Source of the DNA: Dermatemys mawii
Lineage: Eukaryota; Chordata; Testudines; Dermatemydidae
Reading direction: 5' to 3'
Length of the DNA: 64,000 nt
Assembly: GCA_007922305.1 (NCBI GenBank)
Contig: ML677335.1
Coordinates: 20,705,933-20,769,932, forward strand
How positions within the stretch are numbered: the first letter of the stretch is position 1; the number at the start of each line of letters is the position of its first letter. The notes below the pieces were generated by a model. The model saw only the letters and a list, made by a program, of their open reading frames with translations. It searched no databases and was not told the origin of the DNA. This document shows positions 34,732 through 47,661 of the stretch, piece after piece. The position numbers and the translations under genes were made by a program.

Positions 34732-35170
34732 AGTGACCCATTATAGCAGACATGATTCAATTAGTTAGTTCAGTTGGAACTGTCTGTCCCCAGAGCTGAA
34801 CTCTCGGAAATTGGTACTGGGCAGGGTGTGTTTGGGGCTCTCAGAGGGTACACATCAGGGTAATGGCTACTTTGGGGAAGATATTTGGCTATGGAGTTAG
34901 TTGTCTCTTGCAGTACACTACAGCAAGAGCCTGACAGTGTTTAAGATGCCATGTAAGACATTTCTTCAGTGCGATTGTCTTTAGGCAGTGTGGGTCTGAG
35001 TACTGATGTGGAGTGAGCAGGTGGTTCTGCCTTTTTAAATTGGTAAGGGATTTAATGTAGGAGGGTGGGAAGCTGTGGAAATAAGGGCTAGGGAGAAGTT
35101 CCACTTTTGTGAGCATATTGTTAGACTTTAGATATTAAACCCCATCAGGGTTGGAGTGCTTCTTTTCTAT
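34732..35170. other. Unassigned sequence
   Basis: Nothing recognised. Confidence 0.5.
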
Positions 35171-35370
35171 GGACCAGCTTTTCTAAAAAGTTCAGCATTC
35201 AACATGCAAACACTAGTTATTAGACTCACAATGGGAACTGCTGGCTACTGAGCACCTGGTCCTAATGTAGGTGCCTAAATGGGAACTGAACTTTATTGAA
35301 AGTCCAGATACAATTGTACATGCTGAGTACTGGAAAATCTGGCTTTCAGCACCTATGAAAATCAGGCCCC
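35171..35370. repeat. Ancient palindromic repeat ('tcagcacc ... aaaatcaggcccc')
   Basis: 'ggaccagcttttctaaaaag' at the left and 'acctatgaaaatcaggcccc' at the right are inverted versions of one end. The inner part repeats 'gctgagtactgg'/'actgagcacctgg' in inverse sense. It is a well-known class in sauropsid DNA, probably an old MITE. Confidence 0.5.
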
Positions 35371-36928
35371 TGGTTTGTACAACACCAGCACCAACTCTGG
35401 GGCCCTAGTTCCAATTAAGGCTTTTATTTTAAACTACTATTAATCTTACTACAGTTAATATTTCCTTTGTGCCCACAAAATGGGCTAATGATAATAAAAA
35501 TGCCATCACATCGGATTGTGTTGCTACTTATAAGATATGAATAGTTACTGTTGTAATGTTCTTAGGTGCAGCTTTCTATTGAAAGAGATAGAACAGATAA
35601 ATTGTCTTCCCAGTTCCTATACAAAGTAGGTAGTATTTGACAAGTCTGAACTATAAATACACACACAATAAAATGGTGTATATTAACTTGAAAGAGTTGT
35701 CAGAATAGGACATGGTTTAAAAAATATAGAAGAGAGTGTGAAGAATGTTAGTAAATCATCATGATTAAAAGTAATGGAAGTAGCTCTATAAATTTCAGGC
35801 AATCAAATTCTCTCTGTCATGGCTAAAAAAGCTTTATTTTTATTGAAAAACCATATTTGTATGGCTGCAAGAAATAATTTAATATTCTTAAGAAACTCTC
35901 TTTTCAAAACATTTTTCTGATGGAATATTTCATTATAAATCAGTTTGGGAGAATTTAGTTTCTTATTGAAAACAACTTTTATGATCTAGATAATGAAAAG
36001 ACTGGTTTGAAATATTCCCTGTAGACAGACACTCCTCAGGAATCATGTTTACCTTCATTGTGTAGCACTTCAATAGCATGGTAATGCATATGGTCTAATA
36101 ACGTGGAATAGATAGAGCCAAGAAAAAAGGAACTGATTAGCTGATGCTTAAACTGAGAAGAGAGGAGTAGCATATTCCTCATTCTCACTAGGAGATAGAG
36201 GTTCATTGTGAGGATAAACATAGGGGATGGAGACATGGAACACCTGCCCTACGTGGCACGTTTACTTCAACAACTGGTGGATTTCCAAGTGGTAATAATC
36301 ATAGATATTAATGCTGCTCCATGCAGAATTGTTTCCCCACATTGTTGCTTCTTCCTCACCTAGGGGAGATGATATTGCTTAGAAACTGTGAGGAAGTCAA
36401 TAACAGCACTCCTCTTGAGAGGGAGCCATGCTGTCAAAGGAGGAGAAGGGACCAGTGAACAGTGCAGAGGGAATGTCTCCCTGTGGAGATGCCCAAAGAC
36501 TGCGGGAAGGAATCTGGTTTCCTGATCTATATAAAGGCATCAGCAGAAGTCAGCTCTCCTTGCCCTTGCCTGGCTGCAAAGGGAGGGTCTGTTGGGTTAT
36601 TTTCATATGCTTTAACAGTTAATTATCGCTCTTACTTTATGGGTATTTCTATCACAAACCACTTGCTTGTTCTTCCTTCTTCTCCAGGGAAATCTGATAC
36701 AGTATCGCTGAATTTGTGACATCAAAATAATTTCCAGGGCTACAGACTATCTTGTCATATTTGATAAAGCAAAAAAGAAGCTAGATAGTAGTGAAAACAA
36801 AGCTAGCAGGAACACAGGCTTATTGACATATATAATATTTTGTGTATAAATCATTAGTTCAAAGTTTGCTCCAGTGGGAAAACCCAATTTTTATGAATCA
36901 CTGCAAAGTTAGAAGGAAAGGGACAGTT
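35371..36928. other. Unassigned sequence, no gene seen
   Basis: The overlapping frames at 36428-36719 have no known domain. Confidence 0.5.
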
Positions 36929-36998
36929 CCTCAGCTGGTGTAAATGAGTATATGTCCCAGCACTTCAATGAACGCATACCAGTTTATACCAGCTGAGG
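36929..36998. repeat. Palindromic 'cctcagctggtgtaaa' repeat
   Basis: CCTCAGCTGGTGTAAA (36929-36944) and TTTATACCAGCTGAGG (36983-36998) are inverted with one mismatch around a 38-bp spacer. It is an old amniote palindromic repeat whose class also appears near 17100 and 18370. Confidence 0.6.
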
Positions 36999-37059
36999 AT
37001 CCAGCCCCAACTATCATTGCAGGCTGAGTAAAAGATCCAGGTGCAGAAGATGGACTCCT

Positions 37060-38400
37060 TTCCCGCTGTGTTCTCCACCTTACCCAGGCAGATACACCCA
37101 ACGTATCACCATAGTAAATATCAGTGGGTCAGGGAAACGCTGCAGCTGCTCCCTTGTAAAATGTGGAACACCATGCAGAGTGAATACCGAACTATGTTAG
37201 ACTCTAGAGTGGTTGCAGGGCCGGCTCCAGGCACCAGCACAGGAAGCACGTGTCTGGGGTGACACACTGTAAGGGGCGGCACACGGCCAATCTTAGAGCA
37301 GCGCTCTGCTGGTCGCGCTGCCCTTTTTTACCTTTTCTTTGCTAGGGCAGCGCTTCTCCAGATGCCCCCTTTTTCTTTTTTTTTTTGATTGGAGAAGCAA
37401 AAAAGTTAGAGCCGGCTTTGAGTGGTTGTACTAGTGCCAAAGCAAAATGGCACAATTCGTTTCTGCATCGATTTCCAAAAGATCAATGCAACACTGAAGT
37501 TCAATGCCTAGTTGTTGCTGAGGGTGAATGAACTATTAGAACAGTTGGATACAGCCAGATATATATCCACTTTAGACCTCATGAAAGGTTACTGACAAAT
37601 ACCATTGATGCCACAATCTCAGGAGAAGAGGGCCTTTTCCACACCCTTCAACTTGTATCGATTCTGGACAGTGCATACTGCAGCCACAGTGGCTGTATGC
37701 AGCTGCCTACCTGGACAACATCAGACTGGGGGAGTCCCATAAAGTTCTCCAGGCCTTCACAGATGCCAGCCTGACAGCTAACTTGGTAAAATATAGGGAA
37801 CTACAAAGTCACTTATTTGGGCTACACCATGGGAACAGGTCAGCTGCTGCACTTGTCAACAAAGTTCAACTATTGACAGCCATTTCTCTTTTGTGGGCAC
37901 TGGACTAAGTCTAGCACTTCTTGGGTCTGGCAGGATATTATTGGTGCTTTATGCTAGGATTTGCTACCATTGCAGCTGCCCTTGTGGACCCTTTAAAGAA
38001 TGGACACCCAAGTAAGTAACTGTGGTTGGAGGCCTCTGATAAGGCCTTCAGGACTTTGCAGGAGTGCTGGTCCTTTTCAAAAGGATTCATCCTGCAAACT
38101 CTAGAACTAGGTGCAGTCCTTTCACAGAAGATTGAAGGAGAAAAACAGCCAGTACTTTATATAAAAGGGAAACTGTTTTCTAGAGGAAAAGCTATGAATG
38201 GAGAAGGAAGAGCTGGTGTTAAATTGGGCTATGGACTCACTACATTTGCTAGGAAAAGCTTTCCTTGGGTCATGGATTGTGCTGCACTCAAGTGGATATA
38301 TACTATTAAAGACATTAATCAGTGCATAATGCTCTGGTATCTATCCTCATAGCTTTGCAGTTTCCAGGTCCTTCATTGGGCTGGCAAGAAAAAACAAAAT
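37060..38400 (+). pseudogene. Ty3/Gypsy-type LTR retrotransposon pol remnant (RT to RNase H)
   Basis: Plus-strand reading gives blocks in the order expected of Gypsy pol. A 'VLVPK-NG--RFCIDF' RT block starts near 37425, and 'STLDL-KGY' follows near 37565-37592. The catalytic box reads YLDNI (37708-37722) instead of YLDD. A 'GLAGYY' connection block lies near 37920, and the RNase H start ('LGAVLSQK') near 38110. A TGA (37593-37595) and several frame changes show it is dead, and the Asp-to-Asn change in the catalytic box would itself inactivate it. A hAT-type MITE interrupts it at 37216-37420. No LTRs are seen nearby. The left end is approximate. Confidence 0.8.
37216..37420. mobile_element. 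hAT-type MITE, CAGGGCCGGCTCC family
   Basis: A 205-bp insertion starting CAGGGCCGGCTCCAGGC and ending TTAGAGCCGGCTTTG, the inverted counterpart. Perfect 8-bp target copies AGTGGTTG lie at 37208-37215 and 37421-37428. Removing the element and one target copy rejoins the Gypsy pol frame. The CAG start, inverted CCGGCT ends and 8-bp duplication are typical of hAT. It is non-coding. Confidence 0.88.
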
Positions 38401-41400
38401 GTGGATTTCTTTTCACGAGAAAGTGGAGCACTCATTCTGATTACAAAACCGTTACCACAGTGCTAAGGAGAAGGATAGGTGATGGGGTATAAAAACCCAG
38501 CATGGCATGGAAGCATGCAGGAAGTTATTTTGAATTGTTTGGGACTTCAAAGCTTTTCTCCCCTGCATAAAATGTAGCAAAAGTGACATGATTTGAGAAA
38601 AGTTTCAATGTCACCAAAATTGCATGTGACAAAGTTTTGTAATAAAGATTTCACCCATCTCTCCTGTTCAGATCAAAGTCCAGTTTGGCATGGAAAAAAA
38701 CTTCATATTCTGGTCTGAAAGCAGATACAGAAAAGAGAACTCTCTCTAGGTAACATACCAATGCATCATTTTCCTTGAATTCCTGGAAGGAGAAAGTATG
38801 AAGTTCTTTGCATCTGATGATAATGTTAACATCTGTGACTCCTGGTGTCACCAGAGTTTCAGTGGAGACATAATGGCAAAATTCACTTCTACTAAGTTGA
38901 AAGGATCACAAACTCAATAGTTCATAAATTATTCTGGCAATGGGCTGACTTTGCTATGTCCTTTGCCATTTTATAAAGATGTCTACAGTTACTGTGAATT
39001 CACTGCCCTTCTTGTAATCAACGAGGGCAGCAATGGACAACTTTAGCATGTGAGAACAGCTGCGGCTGAAAACACGTGCACACAGCTGTCTCACAAGTTC
39101 TGCTCTCTCCATTTTTAGCTGCTCAAAGGGATAGATTTTTCTTTTTTTATGGGCCTGATTCACTCTTGTTCTGAACCTTGAGTAGCTGTTTACACTGCTA
39201 CAAAAGGACAGTAAAATGCTACCAGATCAAAAGAGTAGACACTTAACATTTATTTTGCACTGGTGTAGCTAACTATAGAAGGTGCAAGACAATGACAAAC
39301 ATGGTCCTTTGTCATGTGGCTGCTGGGAATTCAATTATCTCTTGACTGTGAAAGGGTGGGGAGGATTCAATGTGTATTGGTGCTCAGTGTCTCTCAAAAT
39401 TGATCCATTTTCTTGATTTTAATAGAGTCCACCAGATGTCTCCATGCATCTCCATATCGCCACTCCCTCCAGACAGTAATGTGTAAGTGGAGCAGTATGT
39501 CATAGGAAAAGCAGTGAGAAGCAACAACTGAATTTAAGTAGTAACATAACTGAACAGTTTGCCACTCTTGCAAAAGAGGGCATATTTATCAGTGCTCTCA
39601 TGTAAAATAGTAGTAGGCATTTGTATCTGTTTAACTCAACTATTTAGTAAATGTTCTAGAACACACAAGTATAATTTCTGTCCTATGAGATTTATTTACA
39701 TTTTGTTAACACAAATAGCACTTCGGAACTCTGGCAAAACACAAATGAGCCCACACTGTCCTCAGCATATCTGTCCTATGAAGAAAGATTTTTATTGGTG
39801 GCTTGGCTGAATTAAAAATTTACCTTCAAGAGATTAAATCTTACACGTGATGAAATGGCAGAGCTGGAGAAAACGACAGAAGAAAAGTGGTGGATGAGGT
39901 ATTCTAAGAGAATTACTAACAAAAGATTATAGTTCTTGAAAAATTCATCATTTTCCTCCTCATTCTAATGAGATAATAATAAGTGTATGAAACTTGTTGA
40001 TTTAGATGAATGGAGAATGGGGACCAATAATTAAAATATCAAATCAAAGTTTATTGCTAAAAGATGCTATTATCTTAAATGATTTTAAATGCTTTTTTAT
40101 TAGGTACTAATGTTGAGTGTCTGGAGAATAGCTTTCAGTAAGAATATGGGGTAACAGTGAAGAGAATGATAGTAGCATTATTTTAAAATCAGTCATGAAT
40201 ACATAGGACCTGATTTTCTACTGCCTCTTCTCTTTTATAGTCATTTACACCTGTGCGAAGTGGGTATGAAATGTTTCCATATGAAAATAAAAGGTGTGAA
40301 TGACTAACATATAGGGCAGTGGGGAATCAGAACTATAATATGATTCTGCACTCTTATGAAAAAGCTCAATAGTTAAGAGAAAGGGACAGCGCATCTGGGC
40401 TATGTTCTGCTATGCTGGTTTGAGGTGAAGGTGACAATGAGAATGTGGGGAGCCTCTTTACGCCCACCCCCACCTGTGGAAGTGGCCTTGAGCAGAATGC
40501 TTAGCTAAATGGCCAGCGCTGCACCCCAGATCCAGAGGATTTGTGGTGTTCAGAGCTGTGCAGATAACTGATTTTCTGTAAGAAAATTGGTTTGGGGTCA
40601 CATGAAATGCTTTGCTCAAACCTAAAGTAAAAATTTTGTTTCATTTTTCTAATCAAAACGTTTTGAACTGAAAATCTAAAATCTTCTTTTGAAAATGTTA
40701 AAATGAAACGTTGGGGTTTTTTTAGAAAAATAAATTTTTTAACCAAAAAAAATTGATAAATTTGACACAATTTTGTAAATTGTTTCAGTTAACCTGATCT
40801 GCATTTTTTCACTCAGAGTTTCAGAGAAAAGATTTTTGACTAGATCGAGTATAGTCCACCCAGCTAATTAGTACACCAGATAAGCCTGCCAGCAAGTGCT
40901 GGAGGGCTGGTGGTAGACATAGCTCTCCTTGTTAAATCCTACCCTGGCCAGCAAGATCCGTTTTATGTCTAACATGTAGGAGGAGCAAATTTGCTGCAGC
41001 ATTTCTGGACCCTCTCTGCAGCCATCCAGATCTGCTGGGCAATGAAGAGGGGAATCACTTGCCTTGCCTCCTTTTGCTGGGGCAGTGCTAGTAGGTACGT
41101 AGGTAGCAGACTCTGTGATCAATGAAACTAGGTCACATTTGAATCTCCATGAAACTCACGTCTCCTGAAAGGGCGAAAAAAGGGGGCAGAGGCAGAGTGG
41201 TCTGATGCTCTAATGTAAAATTTCAGCTGAGGCGTGACCCATCAGAGTTTATGCTGCACCCCTAATATAGTTCCCTGTGCCCCCTGGGATATGGTGAGTT
41301 GGGGGGTCTATTTGATCTATGCTTAAAGCCATCCCTTGAAACAACATAAAATATTCTAGTGACCCTGATGTAGGTTGTGTAATTCCATCATACAAACTGT

Positions 41401-43674
41401 CATTTGATCTTTATAATTACATATGGCATACAGGCAAAAATAATGGAGCTTCCATTTCTTTGGACTTTGTAAACCAAATGATATAATTATCATTACCTGA
41501 ATCTGACTTCCACACTACTATTCACAGACAGATAAATAAGCTCTGTTGCTGTCTAAATTGTGACCTATCAAAATGCTGCACAACACCATGCCTGTATAAA
41601 CTATATTTTGCATACCTCTTTGTTGCATAATCTGTTCCAGTTGTGCATAGAGAAATTCTGATTACGTCAGTGGGAGTTATGGGCAGAAATTGAATATGCA
41701 TAGAGATCCACAGTTCAAATAAGAGATCTGCGGGGCAGATCATAGAGGAGACTACTTGATCTGATGCAAGCTCCTTTGAGTATGAACACAAAAATTAGTT
41801 TAGGCACTCAGATCAACAGTATCTTGGATTAAGAAGTGAGAGAAACATTGTTTGATAGGCATTCCAAATTGAAGGCAACTACCTTTCATGGAGATAGTGA
41901 TGATTTCTAATTCACTTGCGCTAAAGTTAATTTGTAACTCGTTAAAAGTAAAGGAATTTGTGAGACCTTCACACTCACGTGCCTTGTATTTTAGCTTGCA
42001 GATTCTGGATTGCTTCATATGAGAAGTTCTGAAAGTTACCCTGTGCATATACTTTTTAGCTAATTATTGTATCTTTGGTTCTTAACTGTATTTTTCAGCT
42101 ACCAGAAGACAGGTTACTTCAAAGTCAGTTTGCAAAATGGTAAATATTGTTTAGAAGATAAGCCATTTTTGTTGTAGTGTATGGTAACAAAAAGGGTGCA
42201 CACGACTGTCTTAGAGTTTCAGTGAGCTGCCCAGCAGAAATTCAAACCTCTTGCTGAAGAAAAGTGAAATCTCTCAGACTGATGGTCACATGATTAGCAT
42301 TCTCCCACTAAACCTACCTATCCATATTTTTTTCATGTTTATAGATCATGTTTTAAACTTTGAACAACACCTTATTCCTGTTGGCTGCAGCATAGCACCA
42401 GATGGGGAACATGATGTATCTCACCAGGGAATCCTTCATCTTTTTTCCTGAAAAGGCATGCCTTCCTGTGAGAGGGGAAGAGAAGGAGACCCCTGCTGCC
42501 TCATGACAGATGAATAATGCATAACATCTTTTGAAATAACTTGCTCTACTAAAGTGTAAGAAATTGTATTGGATATTTCAGAATTCTCCGTGGAAGAACT
42601 CCCTGGATGCTCAATTTTTATTATTTGTACATACAGTCTGGGTTACTCCATGCTGGTAAAAATCAGGTGGGGAGCATCAGGGATATGCTTCTTATATACT
42701 ACACTTTGGCTTTCCTAGCTACAGATCTTGAGGACAGGGATTCCTTTCAGATCCTCTCTCCTCAACATCCTCCTCCTCCCCTTTTTGCACTCCACTACCA
42801 CCAGACAACATAGTGCCATATCACCACTTAACATCAATCTCTGTAACAGCTGCCACTCAGTTTTGTCTATTCAAACCAGTATAATTCCAAAATAAGAGTG
42901 TCCACACAGGGAGTATAGCTATAATGGGAAATTTCTCCATTCCAAACCAATGCCCTCAATATTTCAAACATCTCATGCTGGACACTATTCATACATAATT
43001 TTGAGTAGTTTCAGAATGAAATGTAAACAGTTTTTTCAAAGGAAAGTGGGTTCAATACAGATTTTGCTGACAACAAACCAGGACAACACTTTTTTAAAAA
43101 ATCATGAAATCACAAACTATTCACTCTGAAGGCTATAGGAGAACCTGTCTTTATTTGAATTCGTCCCAAGACCACTCAGGAAGTTCTGAAGCATTATACT
43201 CAAATCTAAAATGTATATTCTTTCTTAATGCCTATATTTTTCAAGTTTTTACTATGCTCATAAACTCGAAGATTTTCTTTAAGATTTTACCTCTCTCATC
43301 TGTATTAAGATTTTTAAGGTATAAAACTAAAGTAAATTTAATGGATTTATTTTGGAAAATGAACAAAACCCCAACAAAATGCACCCAAGCTGAACATTTC
43401 TACAACCTTCAGCTTGACACAACTTGCAACTCTTCATTTTAATTTGAGGTTTTAAAAACTTTGACAGATCCAATACTGCGAAAAATGTATCATATCTCCT
43501 CAGAAACAAAAATGTCAAACTGAGGAGTGAACTGTCATAAGAGTTAATACCAGCTAGAAGAAAGGAAAATGCAGTAAGCAGCACCACTTCCAAAATGGCC
43601 ACTTTAGGGCTGTAGTTACTTGGTTCTGTCAAATTTTATGGGCCAACTTCCAGAAAGGAATGTGCAGGGTCGCT
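38401..43674. other. Unassigned sequence, no gene seen
   Basis: There is no exon-like frame in 5.3 kb. The segment 40200-40325 shows an inverted pair ('cctgattttctactgcc' against 'ggcagtggggaatcag'). The segment 40580-40860 is a T/A-rich repeat with 'gaaatg-ttt' phrases resembling a sauropsid element also seen near 56030. Ends are not defined. Confidence 0.45.
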
Positions 43675-44375
43675 GGGGTGGGGAGAAAAAGAGGGTTATA
43701 AATATAACAAGTCTCTGGTGACCTATGAAGAAAAGTTAAAAAAAATGGGTAAGTACAGTGTTGAGAAAAGATGAGTTAGTGAGAATCTGATAACAGTCTT
43801 CAAATATGGTAAGGGCTGTTACAAAGAGGATGGTGGTCCATTGTTCTCCATGTCCACTGACAGTAGGACAACAAGTAATTGGCTTAATCTGCAACAAGGG
43901 AGATTTAGGTTGGATATGAGGAAAAATCTTTTCTAAAACCCCCCCTATAAGAATAGTTAATTACAGGAACAGGTTACCAAAGTGAGGCTGTAGAGTTAGA
44001 CAAACACAGGTCACAGATGGTCTAGATATACTGCCTCAGGTTGTGAGGATGGACTAGATCAGTGGTCATCAAAGTGGGGTGCGCGCACCCCAGGGGTGCA
44101 CGAGACCACCCCCAGGTGTGCGCGAGACCCCAGCACCGCCACCGATCCCACGCGGGAGACCGCCAAATTCGGCAGTGGTCTATTTTGGTACCGCCGAAAT
44201 GCTGCCGCAGAAAGTAAAAGATTTCTGTTCGGCGGCATTTTGGCGGACATACCGGGGGGGGGGGCGAAAGCAGACACTGCTCCACGGAAGGGGGCCGTGG
44301 CCAGAAAATATTGAGAACCGCTGGACTAGATGACCTCTTGCGGTCCCTTCCAGCCCTACGTTTCCATGAGGAGAC
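43675..44375 (+). mobile_element. CR1 LINE 3' end, plus strand, split by a MITE
   Basis: 'ggcttaatctgcaacaaggg' (43880-43899) and 'ttaggttggatatgagg' are the CR1 C-terminal/3' region. After the MITE it resumes with 'gacctcttgcggtcccttcc' (44331-44350) and 'agccctacgtttccatga', the usual CR1 terminus. The coding part carries frameshifts. Confidence 0.85.
44060..44323. mobile_element. hAT-type MITE, CAGTGGTTCTCAA family
   Basis: A 264-bp GC-rich insertion from CAGTGGTCATCAAAGTGGGG to TTGAGAACCGCTG, flanked by perfect 8-bp copies of GACTAGAT at 44052-44059 and 44324-44331. It contains a run of nine or ten G (about 44251-44260) and a 'gccgaaatgctgccgcaga' stretch with an inverted partner ('cggcggcattttggcgga'). 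The base composition is unlike the surroundings. Confidence 0.88.
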
Positions 44376-45751
44376 ATAGTAGGGGCTAGGTGCGCTTAAA
44401 GGAAAGGAGCTGCTTCTGTGTGCTATATGCAACTACTATTCTAAAATCCTCTCTAAAACAGGTCTCATCATTGTTTAGTGTGATACAATTAGGAAAACTA
44501 CTTCCTCATCTATAATAAAATTAATGACACTCAGACACAGTGATGGAGCTCTTCCTTCCTCTTCTCTGGTGCAACAGTGGACAGCAGGACTAATCTCAAG
44601 CATTACAACCTCTTCTGGAAATATAAATCCCTCTTGGACATATAAACAGTTGCCATATATCTCTTCCCTTTTTCTTTCACCTATAAAGTTATAGTTCTGA
44701 ATTGTCCATCCAGAAAATCTCAAACTCTCTGGTGGCCAAACCCACAGGACTTTCAAATCAGGAACCTCACTGTGCTTCGGTGCTGAGAGAGGACTCTGCA
44801 AAAGTGAAAATACCCCAAGTCTTTGGGTAGATTGAGGTCATGTCTACCTTCTTGTCCACTCTGGGTAAATATCCTGAAACACATGAAGAATACTGAACAG
44901 ATCCAGTGCAGGGGGTATGGCTTCACAGAAACATCTAGTCCTTGCTCAAAGCAGGAAGAAAGAGACACGCATCTTGAGAACTCCCTCCATATGCAGATCT
45001 TGGAGATACAGTCACTCCCTTAGAAGATGAATTATTGTAGTTTAGGATCTTTTAACCAGAGCTACTAATTTTTTCTCATAAGAGTGTTGCACGTAACAGA
45101 TCCCTCAGTTGGTATTTTATTATGTCCAGATTCCTTCTTATACCCTGGAAGATAATCTACCCAGACACAGTGCAAGCAATTCAGAGAAGGAAATTGTACA
45201 GCGAAAACTCCCTCTCCTGGTGCCACCAACAGGAAAAATCCTAAACTGTTATCCCTACATCTATCATTTACACGAGCAGCAAACACTTTGTTTCAAAAGC
45301 GACTGTCAACTGTACTATGAAAATAAATGAGAAATGTGCACTAGACTTCCCTCTAACTTATCAGTTATTAATGGCCTTCTGCATCAAGACCAGCATAATC
45401 AATATGATACATTACATTTACAGATGTGCTAAACATGGTGAGTGGTTGATGCCTGCTTGAACTGAAAATGTCATCTTTTTAAAAAGTCAACTGTGCATGC
45501 AATATCAATCTCTCAATAAATGCATGTGAAACACACAACCTGAATTGACTGACCTGGTCACTGGATGTCACTATTGTTGCACACTATGATGCAAGCACGC
45601 TAAATGGCAATAAATAATAATAATAAAAATTCTCACTGGTGTGGAATAGGAAGATCATGACTGTTTCAGGACTTTTGTGTACATCTGATTTTAGTGATAT
45701 CTTTGTTTATTTGTTTATTTTGTTTATTTGATCAATATTACATATTGTTTT
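44376..45751. other. Unassigned sequence, no gene seen
   Basis: The open frames here overlap on both strands without known domains. An AAT-rich run lies near 45606-45626. Confidence 0.45.
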
Positions 45752-45756
45752 AATAC

Positions 45757-46886
45757 TGTGATGGAATACACCTCTCTATTCATACGCTGTACACTACTGT
45801 AATGTTCTTTGTACAAGGAATACTTTGTAAGGTGTCATTTGAAAACTCATAATATGCTGCCCAGTATTGTCCTCATAAAAATATGCATGAAAACTCTGTA
45901 TGTGAAGTAATAAGATTCCCCGGTCTGATGTTATTAATACGTGTTTCAAACCCCACAGCCCTCCTTCGGCAGAAGTTGGCAAACAGGTCTGTCATAAACA
46001 AAGGAATTTGTGCATGCTTTAATTTGCATTTAAGCTGTAAACAGAGTCATCAAGCAGGAAGGGAAAACAAAGGAAGCTCAAACAGGTGGGAAAAACCCCA
46101 GCAGGGAACATCCTTCCACCTAGACTCTGTATTTTGGTTCTCAGATGGAAATATTTTTCAAGAGAGGCACTGGAACTACACAAAGGTTGGGCAACCAGCA
46201 CACAGCACCCCTCTCTTTCTCTGCCTGTTGCATTCTCTGGACCTGAGAAGATAACAGGAAACAGCCTTTGGACTTTGGAGAGTGGTCCTGACCTGAAGAG
46301 TTTGGTCAGTGATCCTGCTGGAAGCACCTGGTGAGAAATTTTGCTTGAACCTAATATAACAAACTAATATAGTTTGTTAAGTTAAGCACTAGTAAGCATT
46401 TTTATTTTTCATGTAACCATTTCTGATTTTTATACATCATTACCTGTACTCACTTAAAATCTCTTTGTAGTTAATACATTTGTTTCATTATTTCATCTAA
46501 TCCAATGTGTTTAAGATGAAGTGTCTCGGTAACTCTATTTAAGATAGCAGGCTAGTGTATATTATTTCTTAAGAGGAATAACAGTCTTAATATGTTTGAA
46601 CTGTTCAGGAGACAGCTGGGCAGCACAAAACATGTATTTGTGGGGAGAAGCCCAGGACTGGAAGTGTGTTGTGGTCACCCTGAAGCATAACCCAGGATGG
46701 TGAGAGCCAGAGTGTGACAAGCAGGCTGCAGTTACACAAACACATCTGAGAGTGACCTACATGCTGATGGCTGGTTGTGAACAATCCAGGTTGAAGGCTA
46801 AAACAGCAAGACGTAAGGCATCCCAGGCTACAGGGCAGGGATGACACAGCTCCCCACTAGTCTAGACTGTACCCTGGTATGTCACA
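45757..46886. mobile_element. LTR-like unit, 1.13 kb, TGTGATGG...TGTCACA, 5-bp duplication
   Basis: It starts TGTGATGGAATACACC and ends 'ggtatgtcaca', giving TG...CA ends with inverted TGTGA/TCACA. Perfect AATAC copies lie at 45752-45756 and 46887-46891. The inside carries 'ttggcaaacaggtctgtcat' and 'cccaggactggaagtgt', which I recognise from turtle repeat families. No coding region is present, so a solo LTR is the simplest reading. The 5-bp duplication would fit an ERVL/ERV3-like or Gypsy origin. Orientation is unknown. Confidence 0.7.
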
Positions 46887-46891
46887 AATAC

Positions 46892-47661
46892 ATTTCAACA
46901 AATAATTTCTAACCTATAGACAAAATTATAACAAACAGTTTTGCATGTTGAACATGAAATTCCTGAGTATTTTAGAATGCTTGTGTGCAGTTAAATATAA
47001 TTCTCTACACTAAAACTTCAGTATTGAGCTATAACAGTGGAAAGGAACTTTGAATAGAATTTAAATAAAGCTTTATATAAAAGGGAATTGCAAAAGATTG
47101 GCAAGGGAGTTGAAGTTGACAATTTAATAAACCTTTTCAATCTTTAAATGCTGTGAGGTTGTGGGTAATGCTGAATGACATACGGCCCCAGATTTGAAAA
47201 TAGATCCAAATCAACTGTATCATATCTTCACTGATTACACAGATTTCAAAAGGAATCAAAATAAACATTAGTGTACTTAACTGGGGGTGAATTTGATCCA
47301 TTATGTCCAATCAATGTTGCTGATTCTACTCTGCCCTCCACTGATATCACATGAAATCTATAAGCAGCAAAAAAAAAAAAAAATGTTTCTTACATCTCTA
47401 TCGAATTAGTCGTCTCAATTCACAGTGATTCAAGCAAGGGAGGCTCAGTTTGTACTCTGCTGCTGAAGCTAGTAGAAGCTGAGACCAATGAGGGGTTGGC
47501 TTCTGAGGAGGATCGATGGTATTGCTGCCATCCTCCCCCAGGATTTATACTAGAGAGAGAAAATTTAAATTTCAGCGAGGACTCTGTTTGAACCCCTGTC
47601 AAGGAGTCCATATGGGAAATGTATTGAATTAATATCTCTCTTGGCCTGCCTAGCCCTCACC
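46892..47661. other. Unassigned sequence, no gene seen
   Basis: A poly-A run at about 47370-47383. Nothing else recognised. Confidence 0.5.

Noticed and set aside
44022..44432. 136-codon minus-strand and overlapping plus-strand frames
   Set aside because: They come from the GC-rich hAT-type MITE, whose ends and target duplication explain the region.
46019..46334. Overlapping frames within the LTR-like unit
   Set aside because: They lie inside the AATAC-flanked repeat; no coding domain.
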